Assembly: GCF_001949145.1 (NCBI RefSeq)
Contig: NW_019091396.1
Coordinates: 198,701 to 262,700, forward strand
Direction: 5' to 3'
Origin: Acanthaster planci
Lineage: Eukaryota > Echinodermata > Asteroidea > Valvatida > Acanthasteridae
Length of the DNA: 64,000 nt
Position numbers and translations under genes: made by a program. Positions 1 to 11,851 of this stretch are shown piece by piece. Positions within the stretch are counted from its first letter, which is position 1. Every line of letters begins with the position of its first letter. Below the pieces are notes generated by a model. That model was not told the DNA's origin. It did no database searches and saw nothing but the letters and a program-made list of their open reading frames with translations.

Positions 1-346
1 ATGCTATGGCGTAAATGACCAGGGTGTGACCGTTTGATTTTGATCAAAGCAGCTCATGGTTGACAAGCCTAACCTGCGACAGTCAGCTAGTTGAGGAGAT
101 GATGCGAAGTGCCGTGCCTTCTTCAAAATAGCCACAGAATTACCAGCCCAGTGTTCAAACAAATTTGCATCTTGCGTCCTTTGTCGTTGGAGCATTATTT
201 CACTGACCTGTTTGAAAAAATTTTAACTTTTTCCCAAAGCTTCCATAGAAATTCAGATTTGAGAAAGCGCAGACTGGATCTCTGCCAGTGACAATAGTAG
301 AGTAAACCCAGAATACTGTCATATTGCCTACCATTCCTGTGGGCAG

Positions 347-828
347 CCAAACTTGACAGAATACAAGAAGCACCCTTGGCTGATGTAAGGTTTTACATAA
401 AACTGTAGATTTGTCCCTTTACCTTTATAGAAGCATGTATGTACATGTGTGTAGTAATCAGTAGTACGTGTGCAGGTGTATTGTATTGTTTGGCATTTTT
501 ATTGCTAAGTGATTTTTTTTTAAACATTTACTTTGTACTGATGGCCAGAAGTAGTTTTACCACCCACTTATGGAGAGAACTATGACACTGACGTACAGTG
601 ACATACAGTAGCAGATCCTATACAGGTTGAGATTTCTGTTTAGCTGAGACTTAGATCTCTTTTAGGTTTTTTTTTCTGTAAATACTAGTATGTATTCATA
701 AACTGTTTTGTTTTTACTTGCAGTGTTTACTTAGGCTGGTGTTTAAGGAGATGAAGAAAGCCTGCTGTCAGAGCGATTACCAGCTAATCTCGGGTACCGG
801 CCCAAGAGCCGAAGGCGAAGTTGGGTGA
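347..828 (+). CDS. Last two exons of an unidentified gene entering from the left (candidate)
   Basis: Two candidate exons are seen. The first, 347-384, follows a pyrimidine-rich acceptor and ends at a GTAAGG donor; it reads K-L-D-R-I-Q-E-A-P-L-A-D after a split codon. The second, 724-828, follows a strong acceptor (tttttacttgcag) and encodes about 34 residues, beginning CLLRLVFKEMKKACC and ending at TGA 826-828. The first exon ends in phase 0 and the second starts in phase 0, so they join without a break. An AATAAA lies about 480 bases downstream, as expected for a 3' UTR. I do not recognise the protein family. The last part of the second exon (about 770-870) has the look of a dispersed repeat, so the C-terminus could be repeat-derived or the call could be wrong. 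Earlier exons would lie left of the window. Confidence 0.4.
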
Positions 829-1305
829 GAGCGCTATTAACAAATTCACACCGAGATACATGTACAAGTGCCGTACCCTGAAGCATTAGCTAATCGGATG
901 GTCGGGTTGGCCCCTGAACCAGCGCATTATGAATAATTACCCACTGCCGCAGCTGTGCACCGTATGTCATTCTAAGTGAACAAAAAGTTGCCTCCAATCC
1001 AGCATGTCTTTGAATCTGCAATTTTGCATTTTCTGTTGGTTTTGATTTGTTTTGTCTGAATTTCCAAACCACTACATTTTACATTCTGCCATGTTAGCTT
1101 TAGATTGCGGCATAACAGCGCATCCCTATTTCATTTGATGAAAGGTCATCAGGGCAGAGGGTATCCTGAAGTGGCTGTGATACTTACTGTTTTTTGAAAA
1201 GGCTGTAAACGTCCTATCTGATTTTGTTTTGGGCCGAACATGCTTGTGACAATTTTTGGGAGCAATTATTGTAATTGATTTGAATATTTTTGATTACCCT
1301 GGATC

Positions 1306-1311
1306 AATAAA
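1306..1311 (+). other. Candidate poly(A) signal AATAAA
   Basis: A canonical AATAAA lies about 480 bases after the stop codon at 826-828. It fits the 3' end of the gene whose last exons are proposed at 347-828. Only the hexamer is seen; no cleavage site can be shown. Confidence 0.35.
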
Positions 1312-2767
1312 GAAAGCCATGCTGCATGCAAACATACATGATGTAGGTCGAGTTCAGGCGGCCTGCTCTTGACACGGGGTTAGTGTTCTCGCGCTCGAAC
1401 GGCGGGAACACGACTCAAGAACACTGGTCTACGAACAGGATCACACACCACCTCCTCGTCAGGGTTTTACAGGAACACACGGAAAAACTCTTGAGATTTT
1501 GATTTTTGAACAGTTGCAAAAAGTAGAGAGATGGCTTACAAAGCCGGAGACAATTTAAAGTTTTGTAAAATTATTTTTACATAACAGAAGGTTGGCAAAA
1601 ATCACACTTGTCAGGGTAGGAGTGTATCTGTCATGAAGACACACGCACAGTCTTCTTTTCAGTCTGGCAGTGCACCGTGGGACGGATTTACCAAAGACTT
1701 AAAGATCAAGATAACGGACGCGAACATTTTCCACAAAACAAGATGTTGTCGCTTTATCTTTATGAAGTATATGTTATGTAGAAACGTCTTCCCTCCTTGG
1801 TTTCCATGCAGCATGCAATTTACCTAGGGTAATTGAATTATAAATGTAGAGTTCAGTACAATAATTGTCCTGTGCTGAAAAATACCTGTCTGCAATAACC
1901 AAACTCCAGAGTGGTTGGCAAACTAACACAAAGCTCGCTTTACTTCATGCCCGGGGCGAAATCACACACGTTTGGGTTGGATAGCTACATTGTAGTATGG
2001 ACATTCCTGCGTGTTGCATGTAGTCTAGAAAAGTTTATAGTGAAAATACTCATTTTTCTCAAAAACTGTCTGAACTGTGAACTTTTCTCAGCTGTTTTAT
2101 TTTTTGTTGATGACTTCCTTGACTGTTCATCTTTCTCTTGACGGACAGTCCCGACATTGAATTATCTGTAAAACCTTTTTTTTTTATGGGGGGGGAGACT
2201 TGTGGCCAAGTCCTCACAGTATATTTGCTTCTTGCCTTGTGTGGACATTTTCTGTTCCCGAGCCCACACAGGTAGTAGCATGCTTGGACATGGGCGGTGC
2301 ACTGCATTACGTCTGCACGAAGCCTGTAGCCTTCAACACAAACATGTGTGCCATGCGGAATGGTATTTGAACATGTACGGGCATCACTTGTGGTGGTGGG
2401 TGAGCTGTGTGCAAGTGTATGGGAGTTCACTCACTCGTGTCTGAGCCTTTTATAAAGATAGAGAGAGCAGCATCGTTGTTGTTGGAAACAAGCTGGCAGG
2501 TGTATGTGCCAGTTGACGCCAACAGTTGGTATACAATAGCTGCAGACCCTACCGTACAGATATGTGCGCTGAACAGCCATTTCTTTCCAAAATCTGAAGC
2601 TAGTACTATGCTCTATACAGGTCGTATGAAAAAACACAGTGGAATGTCTTTTGATTTTTTCTGGAAATTGTTAGTTTTACACTAAAGTGTCTGGTACCTG
2701 AAAGCACCTGAAAGCCACAGATTTCCTCTTTCCAGTGATGTGTTATTTATTCGTACATGGCCATGGA

Positions 2768-3308
2768 TGGCTGAACAATCATTCATTTTGGACAATGAGA
2801 CAAAGAGGGCTTGGGGCCAAGCTTCATTTGAAACCTAAAGCCTATTCAGTTCTCCTTCTCTCTCCTGTAAAATGTTTGTAATGAATAGGCCAGATGTGTT
2901 CACAATGCAGTCAGGTGAAACATTATGTATCTATAATGGTTGCAATGATTTATTTCACTGTGCATAGGTTTGTTAGGCCACGAAAAGCTCATGTAGTGTA
3001 ATACCATCATTGTCCAAGATGGTTTGGTTGAGTACAGAGAAGAGCGTCTTCGTGGTGACTGAGTATGCTCATACCCAATACAATTTAAGATAGCGCAAGA
3101 ATTATTACAAGAAAGAAAACCTGACCACGGTCCTCCAGCCAGCCTTTTAGATATTATGAAATAATACACCTGACTAGCGTTGTGAACACACCTGGCCCGT
3201 TCATTACGAACGTTTCACAGGAGAGAGGGAGAAATGGCGTTTCAACTGAAATTAGGTCCCAAGCCATCTTTGTCTCATTGTCCATAAAGAATGATTGTTT
3301 AGCCAAGA
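2768..3308. repeat. Long foldback element with about 150-bp inverted arms
   Basis: The segment 2768-2923 is repeated in inverted orientation at 3163-3308. Shared blocks include aacaatcattc, ggacaatgagacaaag, ggcttggg, a ctctctcctgt-aaa block and gtgttcacaa. The arms differ at scattered positions, so the insertion is not recent. The middle 240 bases hold no recognised gene. This is a nonautonomous foldback-type DNA element or a decayed inverted duplication. Confidence 0.75.
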
Positions 3309-4798
3309 CTCTGTGTGAATAAGTAGCATATCATTGAAAAGAGGGGATCCCTGGTTTGAAAGGTGCTACTAGACATGTTGGTGTAAAACCAACACAATCT
3401 CCCAAAAATGTAACAGATATATTGTTGCGTTTATTTTGATACACTCCCTATCTGAAGCTTTGACTCTTGTCTGATCTTCCATTAACACTGTACTTGTTGC
3501 TTGTATGCCCTTTGGTATTTTCATGTACATGAGAGTTCTCCAGTAGGCTACTCGGCTTCGTCTCTGTCTCAGGCTTTTTCTGATCTTAAATCCCCAGGCT
3601 TTGCAGTCGTTATTTCAATAATAAATCAGAGCTCTGCATGTCTAGCTTTGTATGTTAGTGACCCAACTTACCTGTATTGACGTGTTCTGTTTGACTTGAG
3701 CGCTGCTATCCTAAAAGTGGGTATTGATTTCAGAGATGAAGAGTGAGACACGGATGGAGTTGGGTGTTAGACAACCCCCCCCCAACCTGACACATTTACG
3801 ATTTCAAATAGACCTGAAATGCCAGAATTTCCTGCAGCAGCAGAATGCACAGAAACGATTAAGTGAAATTCCAACTGTAAAGAATACGTAAAGAAACGGT
3901 GAACGTCTGTCAATACACAGAATGTTGACGAGTGCAGAAAAGTCTGTCCTACCAGAAGGGAGAATACATGTAACGTTGTACTTAGAGGACTGAGAATGAA
4001 TTGAAAGTCACGAAGTAAGCATTCCTCGCAAACTTAAATGTGCTATGAAATTCCTGGGACCTTCAGTCTCATATGTGTGCATTTTTGACCACAACTTGAA
4101 AAATGGTCCTTCTTAAAAGCTGCAGAAAGTGTCTGTGTGTGTTTTTTTGTTTTTTTTTTTTGCTTTTTGTTTTGTGGCCCTCAACATTTTACCCATTTTT
4201 TTCCTGTCATTTGGACTTGCTTCACAGTGTACACACATACCCTACCGAAGTACCATTCCGTGAGTGAGAGATGTTGAATGGTAAGCCAAGGAAATTCCAA
4301 CAGAAAAAAACCAGTGCGCTCCCTAGTGCCACAGTCGTGACAGTGACTGCGGGCCAGAGGCACGTCTTTTACTTTATGTAGTCATTATTTGATTGTCATG
4401 CACAATCAGACTCACTCATGGTACATCTGGCATAGATAAATGTTTCTGACATCGGACAAACATGCAACCCCATAGGTTCATGACACATGTACAATGCCCT
4501 GCTTTGACAAGTTGGTCATTTTATCTTGGATTCATGAAACGAAGTAACCAGCCTAACAGGCGTTATTGCTTTTTTAAATCCCACTTTATTTTGTGTTCGT
4601 TCTGCCATATTAACAGAGACCATCTGCCACTATCCTTCATATGAACTCCACTGCACTAGGTAAAGCAGTTAGAGAGACACGGTATAAAAAGGGGACTTGT
4701 GATCAAAACCTTTGGTGGTGGAAGGCATTCAAATCGGCATGGAACCAGACCTTTTTTTGGCTGTCATTTCTTGCCACTTACGCATGGCATAAATGCAA

Positions 4799-5082
4799 CT
4801 CTGATGGACCACCCTGGCTTGTGGCAAAAACTACATTAATATATGCATGCTACATGTAGATTACACAATAGTTACGGGGTCATGCACGCCTTTCATTCAG
4901 AAAATTTCAGTAGCGAGTCTAGGTCACTGTCATTTCCACTCTCTGATGGACCACACTGGCTTGTGGCAAAAAACTACATTAATATATGCATGCTACATGT
5001 AGATTACACAAAAGTTACAGGGCCATGCACGCCTTTCATTTAGACGATTTCAGTAGCGAGTCTAGGTCACAGGTCATTTCCA
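4799..5082. repeat. Two-copy tandem duplication, unit 142 bp
   Basis: The block starting ctctgatggaccac at 4799 is repeated at 4941 with few differences. Both copies carry the shared segments ggcttgtggcaaaaa, atatatgcatgctacatg and agtagcgagtctaggtcac. The high identity indicates a fairly recent duplication. No coding role is seen. Confidence 0.85.
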
Positions 5083-8000
5083 TGCATCACTTGTGAAAAC
5101 ACATAGCTGCATGCATTTTTTATTGCATGGTTGCCTGCCCGGTCCACCAGCATGGTTACATGCCCATTCGCAAGCTACCTTGCTCATGTGCTTTCCTTCT
5201 CTGTGCACGCTTTGATTTTGTTATTAGCTGGCTTCCTACATGTTATGGCCGACTTTGAAAGTTTTGCTGAATGGGGTTTTATTATTAATCATCATGTCGG
5301 ACATGATTTAAATGGCACCCAGGAACGTGTCAAGCAAAGATTGCCTTGTGGGGACAAGAGTGAGGTCATGTTCCCACAGGATCCAGAATTTAGTGTCAGA
5401 AGTGGGATGGGCTATTTCCCTGCTTTGGTGAATCATTCTTTAACCACAAAACTATCCGTCGAGTCTCAAGAATTTGAAATTTTGATTGCGTTCAAAAGTT
5501 GAACCGTGTGTATTGGCCCTTCCTTGAAGTTGGATGCATAACTAAAGTGCAATAATTTTGCATATTCATAAGGGTCCCTCAGACTAGTCAGAGTTGCCAA
5601 ACTGCAATTTTAATCTTGGTTGTTCTAGACTGTTTCAGACTTTTTAGAATTTGTTCAGTATGATGTCTTGCAGAAAGGGGTTTTTTTCTTGCAACATGTG
5701 AATTAATAAAAAGCAAAGATCACAACGCAACATTACCGAACTACATGTATTTTTGGGGCAATTTGATGGAAAGCTCTTTGTGGTATGTCAAGAAATAATC
5801 ATTTTAAGTTTTTATGGAATTGTCCGAAGACATCAAATCAAATTTACCAGCCACAATCTGTGAACAGTCTTTTGTTCATTGGTGGGACACCGGTGCCCAA
5901 AACACAAGGTTTCAGCAACATTTATTGATGATACCAGTTTGTCCGAAAGATTGCCTGCTAAGGCCATGTAACTTCAAAATGCTCCAATATACCCCCGGGT
6001 AGCTGGAGAAGTTGCAACCAGCATTCTAGATAACAGTTCGGTTTATATGTCCGTCCACAGATTTGTCCAGTTGTCACAAAACGTGCCTTCCAACTTCAAG
6101 GAAAGACTGAGAAAAAAATGAGAAAGAGCAGAGCTCTGTTCACCACTGATGAAGGCAACCAGGCTGCATTTTGCCTCGTGTCTGGAGCTTATGTCCATGA
6201 TTAATCTGCCGCCTTTTCTTTCCAGGAAATAGACAGGAAGCCATCCATCTCAGTCGGAGGTTGTCAGCTACGGACATGTCACGTTGACCTCTGAAATGCC
6301 TCCTTGGAGAGACGCTGCTGTGCGGCGGCTCAAACTGACTTTTGTTTAAACCTCTCATGATGCCAGCTGAGTGGGAGCCTGCCATCGATGCAGGACAAAA
6401 ACCCAGCCGAGTCTGCCAGGCTGAAACGGAAGCAGTTTGGACAGAGTTGCAATCAAGTCATTCAAGGCTGACCCTGAGCCACGGGCGATGCGACCAGTTG
6501 TTGACATTGAAATGAAAGAAAATTTAGAACAGGGCAGTATCCAAAAATGCAGTAGTCTCCTGTAAAGGAATCAGTGTGAACTTCGGTTTTTCTTCCTGGA
6601 ATGACATCACAGTTTTGCTCATGAATATGCAGAAATTTGCTCAGCCTAAAAAGCGGCAAGGCATACTTTGGCAAACAAAGCTTTGAAATTATATTAGGTC
6701 GACCGGAACACAAAATTGCACACTGAAGAAAGTGAAGGATTTCATCTCAAAATGATATCGTATAGCCCTTTGGTTGTTCAGTCGAACACAAAATGGGAGG
6801 GAAAAGGCATATCTCTTGGAGGTGTCACCAACTGTGTAACATTTCAGTTTTCGTGTGACCTGCCCTTTGATTTGACCGAATACTGGCTCATCAAGTGACT
6901 AGATTTTAACTCTGGTTTTAGCTAAAACGTGAAAGGACGTTTAGCATATCATGTCATGCTGCCTCTTTGTAATACATATCTGCCAAAAATTGTTTTCTAT
7001 TTTGGTGTTCTCCTCTTGTTTTGTTCTCTTGTGTTCAATTCATTATTTTTCTGTGACACCCTTAGGGAATGCTCGTTTTCGTTGGTTGCCTGAAATTTGT
7101 ACTGTTGCACCTAAGCTATAGGATCTGTGCCAACTACATGTACAGTTTGGACCATCTCAACGATGATTCTTTGTGCAGTAGTCGGGCCTGCCTAGCAGTG
7201 TTTGTATTAAGAGTCCAGCACAGAGTCCGCGACATGTGGCAAAGGGGGACCCCCCCATGTGACGCTCAAGCTATTGTGCCTACAACCCCCCCTGAAAATC
7301 TGAAAGGGTTTCCAAAGATTCCATGAACACAAAAGACGACACAATAGCTCCCCTTTACTACATACCGCGCATAAAATGTCCCTGTAAGTCCATTTCACAA
7401 GTCATTCAGCCTTACCCCAGTTCACAAGCTATTCAAATGAGCAGTGACAAAAGCATTCTTTTGTCATTGTTCACCCTGTTACTTATGACTGGCTTTGTGA
7501 AAGGACACCTTGTGATGGACTCAAATACAACACTGCTTGCTGACCAGTGTGTTAATAATTACATGGTCCGTAACAAGTGTCCCTGTTAATATGTATACAT
7601 GTTCATTTCTATAACAAATGCCTGGAGAGTTTTAGTTTTTATTGGTTCATAAAATGGATAACGATTTCAGGAATTCCCTCTGGTGCAAGCTGCAAAAACG
7701 TGGAGAAGCTTAATGGATTTTCTGTAGATACTTTGCTGACACGGGCCAGGCCAACCACAGCACTGTTATTGGGGCACCCCATCTACAGTAGGGACCAGCG
7801 CTTTAGTTGGGATGCAACAGTACGATGTCTATGTACATTTATATGTATTTCCCTATTGAATTTGGAGCCATAGCATACATTGTTACCACAACATGATCAG
7901 TTTCCAAAGGTTGATTACTGTAATCTGCTGTACAGATTTTATTTTTTTTTTAATTTGGAAAAAACGAATGTATTTTTTATTTTTACATGTTTAAAAAGTC

Positions 8001-8297
8001 CAAAACTCATTTAACAGACTTTAAATATTCATCCAGAAATAATATTGTGGGAAAAGGGAAGTTTAGAATTTAACGAAGAGGAAAATGAAGGCACTCCAGA
8101 TTTTGCTCGTTCTGCGTGTCTACTTGCGCCCAAGTTGAACAAATCCTACTCTTTCTGGCAAATGTTGAATTGCGTGAAGTATAAACTGGTATTAAACGCT
8201 GGAGTATTTCGACTACTTGCAGTTTACTATCACCGACAGTATCCTATTTGCACACGCGCATCTAAAACTTGATAACCTCGATCATACAGTATAGAGT

Positions 8298-8421
8298 ACC
8301 GAAGTGTGACGTCACTGTGAACCAGAAAGTGCAATGCAAACGAATGGAGTACGCGCGCGTGTTGGTTCACGCGGTCATGCCTTTTACACACTAATTGTGC
8401 GAGTGACGTATTCACTTCGGT
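8298..8421. mobile_element. Small TIR element, copy 1 of a tandem pair
   Basis: The ends are inverted: accgaagtgtgacgtcac on the left and gacgtattcacttcggt on the right. The length is about 124 bp and there is no coding capacity. It has the form of a miniature inverted-repeat DNA transposon (MITE). A second related copy follows directly at 8434. Confidence 0.7.
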
Positions 8422-8433
8422 TCTCTATAGAGT

Positions 8434-8568
8434 ACCGAGGTGTAACGTCACCGTGAACCGGAAAGTGTAGTGCGAACGAATGGAGAACGGGCGCGTGTTG
8501 GTTCACGCGCTGGTTCTCACTGTAATACATTTTACACATATAACTGGGCGTGACGTATTCACTTCGGT
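8434..8568. mobile_element. Small TIR element, copy 2 of a tandem pair
   Basis: It is the same family as the element at 8298, in the same orientation, with ends accgaggtgtaacgtcac and gacgtattcacttcggt. Internal blocks such as cgaatggag and gcgcgtgttggttcacgcg are shared. It is about 135 bp and noncoding. Confidence 0.7.
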
Positions 8569-8573
8569 AATCT

Positions 8574-8773
8574 ATCCGGTTCGTAAGTGACGTCAGTCCA
8601 GTTTAAACCAAATTCACCGCACACGTGCACAGCACATAGGGTTACATGCATTGATCACCGCTTACGTGGAGCCATGGAACCGGAAGTTAACGCGCAACTT
8701 CAGCGATTGTCCAATGAGAGCCTGCAAACTGTGGCGCGTCCGCCATTGTGACGAAGTCACTTACGAACCGGAT
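8574..8773. mobile_element. 200-bp MITE with perfect 18-bp TIRs
   Basis: The left end atccggttcgtaagtgac is matched exactly in inverted form by the right end gtcacttacgaaccggat. The inside is noncoding. A second copy in the opposite orientation is at 57401-57600, and the shared interior (for example the ccaatgagagcctgcaaa block) runs almost the whole length. The superfamily is not certain. Confidence 0.88.
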
Positions 8774-11700
8774 ATCCACAGACATAAACACATAGACCAC
8801 TAGTCTTGTGCGTATAACCGTGATTTAAAAAAGCGTGAACAAACAATGGGCGAAACGACGAATGGCAGTGCGTTCATTGCGATTTGCACATGACGTGCTA
8901 GAAATGCATATTTTGTTTAAATTGGCTCTAAAGAGACAATCTCTTTTTTGCTCGTTTGTACTGCTATCTCTTCTGTTCAGATGTTACAGCCGCACTGTTT
9001 CGAATCTGCATGGACCAGATGAAGTAAACAGAGGATTTTTTCACAATCGGAAAATGGTTTCGTAGAATTTTGGGGCTGGAATTCTTCATCTGTAAATTCC
9101 CTATATACCGAGGTGTAAATTTGCCCACGCTTTTGGATTTGGTCGGGTGTCGTCTTGGCTACATTACCCCACCGTTGCTTTGGATAGGAGCTGCCCGTCT
9201 ATGTGTTTATATGTCTGCGTCTATATACCGAAGTTCCTGAGTACAACATGCAGAAGTTTACTTTCGGAAAACTTATTTTTATCTTGTTAGTGGTTCATGG
9301 GAAAAATTGTTGATTAATTTTGGTAACCACTGTTTCTCCGTAGACGTCGGGTACATTCACCCTCGTGCGTTCATTCGAAAGTCGAAATCGACTACTTTTG
9401 ATGTGCACACATCATTCCTTTAAAATTCCCGATTTTACGATGAAACACCAAAAGAAAAGAGGATAAATATCCAAGCTTTGTCTTATTCTCTCATACTAAA
9501 ATTTCTCATTGGTAATCTTAAAATGTTGCACCGTATGACCTGTATTCTGTTAGAACCACCAATGCGTTCAGATGTTGCTGTGTAATAACAAACATGACAC
9601 GATTCCCGACAAGTGTTTCCCCCAGTTTAAATGTACTAATAATGTCGTGTCGAGTTGGTTTTGCCCTAATGGCTGGAGGAAAGGTGCGATAAACTGAATA
9701 GACACGAGGAGACTTCTGAAGATTTATTGCAGTACCCCTGCCAAGGTTTGCTATCGTGTAGAACATGTTCTTTGTTCAAATTATTCTTTTCAGATTTATA
9801 TATCTGAATGAAATCATTTGTAATCCACCAGTGGGGCAACAGTTTTAGACGGGGTATTTTTTAATATTAATTTTGAAAGTACGGAAAAAGTCAAATAAAT
9901 ACACTTTTTACTCTTGTCAAATAAGGCCAATTGTCTCAGAATATGTTATTCTAGAATTATAGTGTTTTATTAAGAGCCTATTGGCGTGCTGTTTGCTATT
10001 CTTTTTAACGGCCAGAGTTGAAGTGTGCCTTCACCGGCAAAGGGCTGGCAGGTTTCTTAAAATTGGCTTGGTGCACACGTGCGCTCACGCGGAAGCCGTT
10101 GGTTCTGGGTTGTGCCCATTGGAAAGAAAAGACTAGATTGTCAGCGCGTTCGGACGTTCCACTTCACAGTACCACAGTACCGTGAATTTGAGCCATTTTT
10201 CTGACCTCTTAAGGCCGTGAGAATCCACGCAGCAGGGAAAATGAAATAAGCATTCAGTGCACTTGTATCGAGTGTACGCGTTATAAATCATTTTAAGTGC
10301 TGCATTTTTACAGAGCGATGCCTGACCAGATGCTTCACCTGCCGGCCTGTAAGCATATGATTATCATATCTCAAGAATATCTTGCATAACAACTCACTTT
10401 CCTAATTTTTTTAAATTGATATTAAAGAATCACTCTCCAGATGCATAATTGCATATTAAAAGGGAAGTTGGTCCCAAAAACTCTTGCTTCGAGGTGTTAC
10501 TTTCGCAGCAGGCAACTACGAATCATTTTGCATCTCTTCTCGAATTAAATATCGGATGATGTCTAAAGGGTGCAATGCGATATCGTTCACATTAGCTCAT
10601 GCAGTGAAAAAAAATGTATGTGCAAGCTATGCGTTCTGTTCGTGAAGTCACGACGTGCATTATTTCAATTTTTTCTCCCAGCACATGATCTATGGGAGCT
10701 TTCATGAAGGCAAAACCCGTGCGTCGGCACAAGCCAGCGATCGAGTGTACTTTATTTTTAATTCCAATATCCATGGTTTAGCAAACCGTACATAAACTTT
10801 CGCAAACGCAGTGAGTTCCCACCCCAATCAAAGGACAGTCGTTTCAATGCAGGTGACGCCCTCTCTTGTTCACTCTCGGAGTAGATACTGTACGGATAGG
10901 CGTTTTTCAAGCATTTGCATCTTCTCACTTTCTGCCTTGGGGAAATAAGGGCCGTTTTCTAATACTCAACTTCGGCTCCGTGTCAGGCTTCAACTGTTGT
11001 TTAACTAGCTGACGTTGAAGCTGTAAGCGCAGTAATTAGTCTAATAGTGCCACAAAACATCAAATAAGATGTAAGAAATTCAGAAATTACAGTAATCCAA
11101 TTTAATTCAAACGCTTCAGGCCCACAATCGGGGATTGGTTTTGGGAACGAAGCCTGAGACGGAGCCCAAGTCAAGTATTGGAAAAGGGCCTAGATTTATT
11201 TTGGTCCAACCATTACTCCCGCAAACAACTGACAAGGCCAGGAGCCGGTGCTTTAATGTAAATGTTATAAGTTATAATGTCACACTTGCGTGCTGTCTTG
11301 AATACGCTGGTCTTTCCAAACTATACATTAGAAACACCATAGTTTGTGCTGGATTACCATGCTAATTTTGATTCGGTGCGTGGAGAAGTTGCAAGGTATA
11401 GATGACGTGAACAAAGATGTGATAGGTGAGGGCCAGCTCTTTTCCAGTCGCAGTTGAAGTTTTGGCTAGCCTTAATTCACAGTAGTTCCGCAAAGGCTGC
11501 ATTATATAGCATTGGTAGACCTACGTGCCCGAGGAAAGTACATTGCTATTTTTAAACCTATTGTTATAAAGTCCAGAAGAAGTGACGACTGCACCCGGTG
11601 TTGGGTATTCATCGCTGACCTGAGGTCAGCTTGCTTATTTTGTCAACAAGCTGTTGAATGGTTTTTAAATGAACATTGAGTTTTGGAATGTGTACGATAC

Positions 11701-11851
11701 TTTGAAGGTCGTTTTTATCAGGGAAAGAACATGTACCCATTTAAGTGCACTGCTCAAAATCTCAGTTGTTTATTTATAGGTTCGTAGTCGCGACTATTCG
11801 AGCATAATATTGTGTGAGCCAGCCTACTGGGGTAGCTAATTTTCGTTTAGC

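Larger units (their letters stand above)
1312..11851. other. Gene-poor stretch left of the TRIM gene
   Basis: No convincing exon was recognised on either strand. Open frames of 60-123 codons occur but show no family signature and no supporting splice pattern. The stretch holds a 540-bp foldback element, a 142-bp tandem duplication and several TIR elements, listed separately. The promoter and any 5' UTR of the downstream TRIM gene should lie at its right end, but I cannot locate a start site. Confidence 0.5.

Noticed and set aside
2059-2444. Overlapping plus and minus frames of 80-123 codons
   Set aside because: There is no domain, no splice context, and both strands are open, which is expected in low-constraint DNA.
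5131-5502. 123-codon plus frame with a hydrophobic start
   Set aside because: The start could pass for a signal peptide, but the rest shows no family resemblance and it follows directly on a noncoding tandem duplication.
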